Assembly (NCBI GenBank): GCA_030641505.1
Contig: DAOWHI010000169.1
Coordinates: 1-5,303, forward strand
DNA: 5,303 bases
Direction: 5' to 3'
Origin: Gemmatimonadota bacterium
GTDB lineage: Bacteria > Gemmatimonadota > Gemmatimonadetes > JACCXV01 > JAHWKZ01
Every line of letters starts with the position of its first letter. Position 1 is the stretch's first letter. The translations under genes were made by a program, and so were the position numbers. This document shows positions 1-5,303 of this stretch, piece after piece. Below the pieces are notes generated by a model. The model searched no databases, had not been told where the DNA came from, and worked only from the letters and a program-made list of their open reading frames with translations.

Positions 1-23
1 AGAGGGGCTACCGGCAACGGTGA
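1..23 (+). CDS. C-terminal tail of an unidentified upstream gene (partial)
   Basis: In frame 3 the window opens with codons reading RGYRQR followed by a TGA at 21-23. That stop forms a GTGA four-base overlap with the GTG start of the next gene at 20, the same junction type seen at most other boundaries in this cluster. This pattern is the only reason to think a gene ends here. Six residues are too few to identify a family. From remembered gene orders, pheT often precedes small coiled-coil/zapA pairs, but nothing visible confirms it here. Confidence 0.35.
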
Positions 24-313
24 AACAGACACAAACAGGCGATGGAGTGGCGGACGCCGATCTGATCAACGCGGTGGCCGGACTCGAGCTCAAGGTTAAG
101 TTGCTTCTTTCCCGGCACACGGAGTTGGCAGAGCAGTACGAGGAGGCAGTAGCCGCCAGTGAGCGGCTCGGTGCCGGGCTCGACCCGGCGGCGCTTGAGG
201 AGCGCGTCCGAGCATTGGAAACCGAGCGTGACCGCCTTTCCAAACACGCCGCCTTTCTCGAAGGCAAGATACGTGAGTTGCTTACGCGCGTTCGTTACGC
301 GGTAGACGCATGA
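20..313 (+). CDS. Small coiled-coil protein upstream of zapA (possibly ZapB-like)
   Basis: This 97-residue protein has no recognisable enzymatic motif and is almost entirely predicted coiled coil. Hydrophobic residues follow heptad spacing in two blocks: about residues 15-44 (L15, V19, L22, V26, L29, L36, Y40, V44) and about 59-91 (L59, V63, L66, L73, L80, I84, L87, V91). A Gly/Pro-containing break at about 51-56 separates them. There is no signal peptide or membrane segment. The GTG at 20 is chosen because it makes a GTGA overlap with an upstream stop; AGAGGGG at 1-7 is a distant possible ribosome site. The frame stays open to the window edge, so an earlier start cannot be excluded. Its stop overlaps the zapA start as ATGA (310-313). 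Small coiled-coil partners of ZapA at the FtsZ ring (ZapB type) are known, and position plus fold suggest such a role. This is inference, not a recognised homology. Confidence 0.8.
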   Translation: MKQTQTGDGVADADLINAVAGLELKVKLLLSRHTELAEQYEEAVAASERLGAGLDPAALEERVRALETERDRLSKHAAFLEGKIRELLTRVRYAVDA

Positions 314-621
314 CCGATCAGCAAACCGCAGATGCCGTCAGGGTAACGGTGCTCGACGAGCCGTTTCGGATCCGATCCGAAGCTGACGAGGAGTACACCC
401 AGCGAGTGGCCGCACACGTTGATGCCGTGCTGCGCGAGTTGCGAAGGGCCGCCCCGACGCTAGAGCCCTTCCAGGCGGCCGTGCTCGGAGCGATGGAGAT
501 TTCCGATGAGCTCTTTCGTGCTCGAGACGATTTGGCCGAGATCGGCGGCGATCTGGTCGAACGGATTCGGCGCGTCGAAGACGCGATCGATGCGTGCCTC
601 GAGGGTAGAGCAACGGATTAG
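310..621 (+). CDS. zapA: Cell division protein ZapA
   Basis: ZapA binds FtsZ and promotes bundling of its filaments at the division ring; it acts in the cytoplasm as a dimer or tetramer. The 103-residue product has the family layout. An N-terminal beta region (about residues 10-22, VRVTVLDEPFRIRSEADEEY onward) matches the usual 'V-V-I-G-x-x-Y-x-I-x-x-x-x-x-EEY' pattern. A first helix (about 28-45) contains the typical VAAHVDAVLREL segment. The AVLGAMEISDELFRARDDL stretch (about 57-75) leads into the C-terminal coiled-coil helix. Length is normal for the family. The ATG at 310 overlaps the preceding stop by four bases, so the two are probably translationally coupled and may work together. Downstream lies a 273-nt gap holding a structured RNA. 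Identification rests on pattern and context, as ZapA is a weakly conserved family. Confidence 0.87.
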   Translation: MTDQQTADAVRVTVLDEPFRIRSEADEEYTQRVAAHVDAVLRELRRAAPTLEPFQAAVLGAMEISDELFRARDDLAEIGGDLVERIRRVEDAIDACLEGRATD

Positions 622-630
622 GGAAGGAGG
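621..630 (+). promoter_or_regulatory. Orphan Shine-Dalgarno-like sequence after zapA
   Basis: GGGAAGGAGG begins on the last base of the zapA stop codon and is the most Shine-Dalgarno-like sequence in this part of the window. No ATG, GTG or TTG lies at a usual distance. The nearest candidate is CTG at 641, in a frame that closes at 704-706. It may be chance, a relic of a lost downstream gene, or a ribosome-binding site for a short unannotated peptide. I cannot tell which. Confidence 0.3.
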
Positions 631-693
631 CCGATCGGCGCTGACGATAGGACCGGCGTTGGGCAAAGACCCCGCGCGCGGACTGCTTGAGAG

Positions 694-807
694 ACTCATT
701 TTTTGAGCCAACGCGTTCTCGCAGGGAGCCTCGCTCCATCGGACGATCACACGCCTCGACAGAGGAAGTGAGACTCGGGTGGGGAGGTTGCCCACTCGTT
801 TTTTGAG
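694..807 (+). repeat. Pair of 14-nt direct repeats inside the structured RNA
   Basis: actcattttttgag (694-707) recurs as actcgttttttgag (794-807), differing at one base and exactly 100 nt apart. Each copy is partly self-complementary (CUCA...UGAG type). Both copies are complementary to the A-rich segment 812-820, so they compete for one partner. Confidence 0.75.
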
Positions 808-832
808 GGCGTCAAAAAATCCTCTCGGGTGG
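792..832 (+). other. Alternative local 3' hairpin of the structured RNA
   Basis: Segment 798-806 can pair with 812-820 (tcaaaaaat) across a 5-nt loop (807-811). Segment 792-797 (ccactc) can pair with 827-832 (gggtgg), leaving 821-826 bulged. This fold uses the same 812-820 strand that otherwise pairs with 698-706 in the long rod, so the two structures exclude each other. In known 6S RNAs, product-RNA synthesis drives a rearrangement that forms a new hairpin; whether this hairpin does that is inference. Confidence 0.5.
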
Positions 833-894
833 ATCTGCGGCGGGGTCTTTGCCCACGTGGTCGATCATCGCTCAACCGCGCCGAATCAGGACCG

Positions 895-1698
895 GTGAAG
901 ATACTCCACGTTGCCGATATCTTCGGGCGACCCGGTCGGCGAGCTTTTGCCTTGGGGGTCGCGCGGGTTCGGGCTACCGATCCAGGGTGTTTCGTCGTCG
1001 CCAATGGCGAGAACGCGGCCGGGGGGTTCGGGATCACCCCGGGTGTTGCCAGCGAGTTGTTCGAGTCGGGTGCTGACGTGATCACGACCGGTAATCACGT
1101 CTGGGACCACCGAGAGGTGTATCCGTCCCTTGACACCGAGCAACGCCTGCTGAGGCCTGACAACTACCCCAACCCCAATCCGGGTCGTGGAGTGTGGACG
1201 GGCGCGATGGGGTCCATGATTGGCGCGGTGTTGAATCTCCAGGGCAGAGTCTTCATGAAGGCGATCGATTGTCCATTTCGACGGCTGGACACCCTGCTCG
1301 AGCGGGACGATGTGCGTCGTGCCCGAGCCATCGTGGTCGACTTTCACGCTGAAGCGACGGCCGAGAAAATCGCGTTTGGCCGATACGCAGACGGTCGCGT
1401 CGCGGCTGTGATCGGGACTCACACGCACGTCCCATCAGCGGACGCACGATTGCTGTCTGGAGGAACCGCGTTTGTGACAGATGTCGGAATGACGGGTCCT
1501 CATGGCGGTGTAATCGGGGTTAGAGCCGAAGGTGCGATTGAGAGGTTTCTCACACAGACGCCTAATCGGTTCGAGGTGGCGGAGGACGAGGTTCGATTTC
1601 AGGCTGTCGTGGTCGAGATCAACGCTGAGACTGGTCAGGCACGATCGATCGAACAGATCGATTGGCCTGCCGACCAGATTGAGGAGTCCGTAGAGTGA
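895..1698 (+). CDS. ymdB: YmdB-family metallophosphodiesterase (TIGR00282 type)
   Basis: This 267-residue protein matches the YmdB family of dinuclear-metal phosphodiesterases. Bacillus subtilis YmdB hydrolyses 2',3'-cyclic nucleotides and influences biofilm and motility decisions. Metal-binding residues sit at family positions: D8 in VADIFGRPG, E39 and N40 in NGENAAGG, N67 and H68 in TGNHVWD, H151 in VVDFHAEATAEK, and H176 and H178 in GTHTHVPSAD. Length is close to the usual ~260-270 residues. The GTG at 895 is preferred because the conserved N-terminus (VKILHVADIFG) begins there and a weak CAGGA (887-891) lies just upstream. An in-frame GTG at 829 would add 22 non-conserved residues and begin inside the structured RNA. 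Its stop overlaps the tdk start as GTGA. In several bacteria ymdB follows rny (RNase Y); no rny is present here, and the RNA element occupies that space. The substrate in this organism is not shown by the sequence. Confidence 0.92.
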   Translation: MKILHVADIFGRPGRRAFALGVARVRATDPGCFVVANGENAAGGFGITPGVASELFESGADVITTGNHVWDHREVYPSLDTEQRLLRPDNYPNPNPGRGVWTGAMGSMIGAVLNLQGRVFMKAIDCPFRRLDTLLERDDVRRARAIVVDFHAEATAEKIAFGRYADGRVAAVIGTHTHVPSADARLLSGGTAFVTDVGMTGPHGGVIGVRAEGAIERFLTQTPNRFEVAEDEVRFQAVVVEINAETGQARSIEQIDWPADQIEESVE

Positions 1699-2314
1699 AT
1701 CCGTTTGTGCGCGGGCCAGTGGGGTGGGTCGAAGTTATCTGCGGACCCATGTTCAGTGGCAAGTCCGAGGAGTTGATCCGGCGTATCCGACGCGCGCAGA
1801 TCGCGCGTCAACGCGTCCAAGTTTTCAAGCCGTTGATCGACGACCGGTATTCCGAGGACGAGATTGTGAGTCACTCCGAGATGCGGATCGATGCGGTGCG
1901 AGTCGCACCTGCACGCGAAATCCTAGCCAGGGTGGATCCGCGCACACAGGTGGTGGGGATCGATGAAGCCCAATTCTTTGAGCAACAACTAGTTGAAGTA
2001 GTCGACAGATTGGCGAACATGGGGAAGCGTGTGATCGTAGCTGGGCTCGATCAGGATTTCATGGGGCGCGCGTTCGACCCGGTACCCCAACTGTTGGCCA
2101 ATGCCGAGGAGATCACCAAGACGCTCGCTATCTGTGTACAGTGTGGGAATCCGGCCAACTACACGCAGCGCCTGGTTCCCTCCGAGGAGACGATCGTTGT
2201 CGGAGGGGCTAGCAAGTACGAGGCTCGTTGTCGACAATGCTTCGAGCCGCGCTTGGCCCAAGCCGAACTGCCATTGAAACACGCGACAGACGAGAAAGAT
2301 CACGGTTCAGATCA

Positions 2315-2318
<4 letters not shown>
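1695..2318 (+). CDS. tdk: Thymidine kinase, type II
   Basis: It phosphorylates thymidine to dTMP with ATP in the pyrimidine salvage pathway, in the cytoplasm and usually as a tetramer. The 207-residue product is complete. It has a P-loop GPMFSGKS at residues 17-24, the catalytic and magnesium-site DEAQFF at 90-95 (E91 as the likely base), GLDQDFMGRAF at 117-127, and a structural zinc site formed by C147/C150 (CVQC) and C179/C182 (CRQC). The thymidine-binding lasso region near residues 168-176 (VVGGASKYE) is also recognisable. About ten residues precede the first strand, a slightly long but ordinary N-terminus. The C-terminal 20 residues (from about 188) are polar and probably disordered. The GTG start at 1695 overlaps the ymdB stop by four bases and the gene's stop overlaps folD the same way. 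The downstream neighbour FolD supplies the methylene-folate used by thymidylate synthase, so salvage and de novo routes to dTMP sit together. Confidence 0.95.
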
Positions 2319-3195
<877 letters not shown>

Positions 3196-3199
<4 letters not shown>

Positions 3200-4500
3200 T
3201 CGCTCAGCTCGAACCAGGATCGGTCCTAACCGTCAGCCAGCTTCTCCTGCGAGCGACGAATGCGTTGGTGGCGGAGCTCGGATCCGTGGCGGTAGAGGGC
3301 GAGGTCTCCTCGTTTCACCATGCCGGCAAGTCGGGCCACATGTATTGGACCCTGAAGGATGCAACGAGTGAAGTGCGCTGCGTCATGTTTCGGAGCGACA
3401 ATCAACGACTCGACTTCCCGATGGTTGACGGAGCGCACGTCGTGGTCGTGGCGCGGCCCACGATCTATCCCAGTCGAGGACAGTTCCAGCTTCAGATCAC
3501 GCAGGTCCTGCCGCGTGGCAGGGGCGAGCTCCACCTTCAGTTCGAAGCGTTGCGGAAGAAGCTGGCGGCGGAGGGTTTGTTCCGTGCGGAACGCAAGCGC
3601 GACCTCCCGTTTTGGCCACAGCGGATTGGCGTCGTCACAGCGGCAGAGGGAGCTGCGGTTCGTGACATCATCAGCGTGATCCATCGTCGGGCGCCGGCGA
3701 CGCGGATCTTGCTAAAACCGGTCCCAGTTCAGGGCCGCGAGGCGGCACCGGAGATCGCTCGGGCGATCGAGTGGTTCTCGGTTCAGGGGGAGGTCGAGGT
3801 AGTCATCGTCGGGCGCGGAGGTGGATCGCTGGAGGACCTCTGGGCGTTCAACGAGGAGGTCGTCGTCCGTGCAATCGCCGCGAGTGCGGTTCCGGTCGTC
3901 AGCGCGGTCGGTCACGAGAGCGATACCACGCTCTCGGACTTCGCGGCGGACCTACGGGCGCCGACTCCGTCGGTTGCCGCCGAACGCGTCGTGCCTGAGA
4001 CGCGCGAGATCGATATCGCTCTCGAGCAGTGGCTCAAACGGTTGGCACGGGGAATGGAAAGGCAGCGCAGGCGACGCATCGACGAAGCGCTGGCGCCAAT
4101 TCGTCGTTACGGATTCCGGAGGGTTCGTGACCGGTTTTTCGAAACACGGCAACGGTGGGATGACAGCTTGGGTGCGATCGCACAACCGGTAGCCGAGCGT
4201 ACGCAGCGAGCCGTCGAGAGCCTCGACCAAGGGTGCGACCGAATGCCTTCGCCGATGAGGTTACAGATCAGAGAGGCCGCAACCCGCCTTGGTCATTTGG
4301 ACGAGCGGCTCAGAGCGGCGAGCCCGCTAGCTATCCTCGAACGCGGCTACGCGGTGGTGGCTACCGCTGAAGGCGCCCTCGTTCGCGACGCTGCTGCCGT
4401 CGGCAGTGGCGACGAGATCGGCGTCAGGCTAGCCCGTGGAGCGCTGTTGGCTACGGTCGAGAGCAGTATTCCGGTCGAGGAAATGGAGGTCGGTGAATGA
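3196..4500 (+). CDS. xseA: Exonuclease VII large (catalytic) subunit
   Basis: XseA with several XseB copies forms exonuclease VII, a metal-independent nuclease that degrades single-stranded DNA from both ends in mismatch repair, recombination and topoisomerase-adduct clearance. The 434-residue product begins with an OB-fold DNA-binding domain (about residues 10-105; VEGEVSSFHHAGKSGHMYWTL is typical). The catalytic domain follows: D157 in AAVRDIIS, R207 in GRGGGSLEDLWAFNEE (206-221), and H240 and D243 in GHESDTTLSDFAADLRAPTPS. These line up, with a constant two-residue offset, with the E. coli active-site residues D155, R205, H238 and D241. A long charged helical region (about 275-375) is the XseB-binding coiled coil, and the usual C-terminal SPLAILERGYAVV cap follows. 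The GTG at 3196 gives a GTGA overlap with folD and a normal N-terminus (EPGSVLTVSQL); the upstream open frame to 3097 lies within folD. The stop overlaps xseB as ATGA. Confidence 0.96.
4485..4490 (+). promoter_or_regulatory. Ribosome binding site of xseB
   Basis: GGAGGT lies six bases before the xseB ATG (4497), inside the last codons of xseA. It is the clearest ribosome site at any junction in the cluster; the others rely on weak or absent sites plus four-base overlaps. XseB is needed in several copies per XseA, so a strong site here makes sense for subunit ratio; that link is inference. Confidence 0.75.
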
Positions 4501-4760
4501 CCCAGATCCCGATCGAGGACGAGGCAACGAGCCCCGGCGAGGACAGTCTCCCGATCGAGGAGCAGCTCAAACGCCTCGACGCCATCGTTCAGAAGCTGGA
4601 GAGCGAGGCAGTCTCGCTGGACGAGTCCATTGCCCTGTTCGAAGAGGGGGTCGGGTTGGCGGTCCAGATTCGGCGCCGACTGGAAGTCAGCGAGGGGCGA
4701 ATCCGGGAGATCGTCGAGAGATCTGGTGGGTTGTTCTCGCTTGAAGACTTCGACCTCTAG
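4497..4760 (+). CDS. xseB: Exonuclease VII small subunit
   Basis: XseB is the small helical subunit of exonuclease VII. It coats the long XseA helix and is required for activity, with several copies per catalytic subunit. The 87-residue product matches the family: LPIEEQLKRLDAIVQKLES (about 18-36), the conserved LDESIALFEEGVGLA (about 41-55), then a second helix (about 56-74) forming a helical hairpin. It ends with FSLEDFDL, a slightly long tail. The first ~17 residues are acidic and variable. The ATG at 4497 forms an ATGA overlap with xseA and has a good ribosome site. The TAG stop at 4758-4760 breaks the run of TGA-type overlaps seen upstream, and its G is also the first base of a GTG (4760). 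Confidence 0.96.
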   Translation: MTQIPIEDEATSPGEDSLPIEEQLKRLDAIVQKLESEAVSLDESIALFEEGVGLAVQIRRRLEVSEGRIREIVERSGGLFSLEDFDL

Positions 4761-4786
4761 TGTCGCCCGAGTCGCGGCAGGTTTGA
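4760..4786 (+). CDS. Possible 8-codon bridging cistron between xseB and ispA
   Basis: A GTG at 4760-4762 shares its first base with the xseB TAG stop. It opens a reading frame for eight residues (VSPESRQV, first residue read as Met) that ends at TGA 4784-4786. That TGA overlaps the proposed ispA start TTG (4783-4785) as TTGA. A terminating ribosome could therefore hand over from xseB to ispA in two steps. No conserved product is expected. It could equally be coincidence, as a short open frame of this size arises easily by chance. Confidence 0.25.
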   Translation: MSPESRQV

Positions 4787-5303
4787 ATCGCGTCGAACAA
4801 TTTGTCGCGGCCGAGCGGCCGGCGCTCGAGACAGCGATCCGAGGCCTGATAGAGCCGCTGGGACCTCCGCTGGGCGCGGCCGCCGCATATGCGGTTGGCG
4901 CCGGCGGCAAGCGAATCCGGCCGTTGCTCACCGTGGCCGCGCACGAAGCTGCAGTGGAAAGCCAACACCGAGTCGGCGGCAACGGTGACCGAACCCAGCT
5001 TTACCGAGTCGCAGCCGCCATCGAGCTGATTCATACGTACTCGCTTATCCACGATGACTTGCCGTGTATGGACGACGACGCGCTCCGGCGTGGGTTGCCC
5101 ACCACGCACCGCGTGTACGGGACCACGGTCGCGACTGCCACCGGAGCGGCGCTGCAGCAGATCGCGTTTTTGGCTCTCGGCGAAGCTGCCAGATCGGCGC
5201 CAACCTTGGCCGCCCGGTTGCCGTCACTTGTTCGACGCCTTGCGGTGGCGGTCGGGGGCGAGGGGATGGCCGGGGGGCAGGTTCTCGACCTGGAAGCCGA
5301 GGG
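4783..5303 (+). CDS. ispA: Polyprenyl diphosphate synthase, farnesyl/geranylgeranyl diphosphate synthase type (3' truncated)
   Basis: This is an E-type prenyltransferase that condenses isopentenyl diphosphate with allylic diphosphates to make C15 or C20 precursors for undecaprenol, quinones and carotenoids. The visible 173 residues include GGKRIRP at 41-47 (isopentenyl diphosphate binding). The first aspartate-rich motif DDLPCMD at 91-97 has the two-residue insertion of bacterial farnesyl-type enzymes, with Y86 five residues before it as in E. coli IspA. RRGLPTTHRVYG follows at 102-113 and GMAGGQVLDLEAEG at the right edge. The second aspartate-rich motif lies beyond the window. Product length (C15 or C20) cannot be settled. 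The start is uncertain: TTG 4783 fits family length, but its ribosome site (AGG, 4779-4781) is too close; in-frame TTG 4741 and GTG 4726 would overlap xseB. The usual AGDAL segment reads TGAAL (120-124), so its Asp is replaced. Following xseB directly is a very common gene order. Confidence 0.92.
   Translation, partial: MNRVEQFVAAERPALETAIRGLIEPLGPPLGAAAAYAVGAGGKRIRPLLTVAAHEAAVESQHRVGGNGDRTQLYRVAAAIELIHTYSLIHDDLPCMDDDALRRGLPTTHRVYGTTVATATGAALQQIAFLALGEAARSAPTLAARLPSLVRRLAVAVGGEGMAGGQVLDLEAE

Larger units (their letters stand above)
657..858 (+). ncRNA. ssrS: Structured RNA, candidate 6S RNA (SsrS)
   Basis: 6S RNA mimics an open promoter, binds the housekeeping sigma-RNA polymerase holoenzyme and dampens transcription in stationary phase. 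The sequence shows a closing stem of 15 perfect pairs: gggcaaagaccccgc at 661-675 with its exact reverse complement at 840-854. One bulge (676) lets it continue as 677-682 with 834-839, and 660 pairs with 855. Inside, 689-693 pairs with 822-826 and 698-706 (attttttga) with 812-820. Smaller hairpins form at 726-738 (GGAGC/GCUCC) and 754-765 (CCUC-GACA-GAGG). The result is a long rod with an interior open region, about 200 nt, as in 6S RNA. Position immediately after zapA is the classical ssrS location. I did not match primary-sequence consensus with certainty, so a cis-acting leader of ymdB is the main alternative. I see no convincing promoter, and no U-tract terminator at the 3' end, so the RNA may be processed from the operon transcript. 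The ends given are approximate. Confidence 0.6.

Noticed and set aside
640..656. Possible -10-like GACGAT (643-648) upstream of the RNA
   Set aside because: It matches the consensus poorly and has no -35 element at a suitable distance, so I do not call a promoter.
460..795. 111-codon minus-strand open frame across zapA and the RNA element
   Set aside because: It is antisense to zapA and to the paired arms of the structured RNA, shows no motif and has no ribosome site I could support.
829..894. In-frame N-terminal extension of ymdB from GTG 829
   Set aside because: The 22 extra residues are not family-like, the codons overlap the right arm of the RNA closing stem, and the conserved N-terminus starts at GTG 895.
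886..1428. 180-codon open frame on the minus strand
   Set aside because: It is antisense to the conserved metal-binding half of ymdB and has no recognisable domain.
1640..1662. gatcgatc / gatcgat near-palindrome at the end of ymdB
   Set aside because: It is a short repeat of a common GATC-rich string inside coding sequence, with no second site or adjacent promoter to suggest an operator.
2228..2314. Upstream extension of folD inside tdk
   Set aside because: It overlaps the zinc-site codons of tdk in another frame, and the GTG at 2315 gives both a family-typical start and a four-base overlap.
4347..4982. 211-codon open frame on the minus strand
   Set aside because: It runs antisense across xseA, xseB and ispA, is low-complexity in composition with no motif, and is a typical GC-rich shadow frame.

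Overview
The window is a GC-rich, densely packed stretch of bacterial chromosome in which every gene lies on the + strand. GTG starts are common and one TTG start is likely. The layout joins a cell-division pair (coiled-coil protein plus zapA), a structured RNA, and a ymdB-tdk-folD-xseA-xseB-ispA string. It looks like a Gram-negative-type lineage outside the classical model groups. From remembered gene order I lean towards Gemmatimonadota or a relative, but the sequence alone does not prove this. I see no mobile element, CRISPR array, tRNA or prophage gene.

Region by region: at the left edge, the last codons of an unidentified gene appear to overlap a 97-residue coiled-coil protein (20-313), which overlaps zapA (310-621). 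A 273-nt gap (622-894) follows. It is not empty: a 15-bp perfect inverted repeat (661-675 with 840-854), extendable to about 21 bp, closes a rod-like RNA of about 200 nt whose inner arms also pair. Because it sits directly after zapA, the classical position of ssrS, I call it a candidate 6S RNA. Then come ymdB (895-1698), tdk (1695-2318), folD (2315-3199), xseA (3196-4500) and xseB (4497-4760), each overlapping the next by exactly four bases. Last is a polyprenyl diphosphate synthase of the ispA type (from about 4783), which runs off the right edge.

How the genes relate: the first two probably act at the FtsZ ring. The candidate 6S RNA would bind RNA polymerase. The main cluster is a housekeeping set: a YmdB-type metallophosphodiesterase, thymidine salvage (Tdk), one-carbon folate metabolism feeding thymidylate, purine and formyl-Met synthesis (FolD), both subunits of exonuclease VII (XseA and XseB), and the first committed prenyl chain-elongation step (IspA). 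Six junctions in the window use ATGA or GTGA overlaps, which implies translational coupling within what is probably one or two long transcripts. The most interesting parts are the structured RNA, with two mutually exclusive folds, and a possible 8-codon bridging cistron between xseB and ispA.
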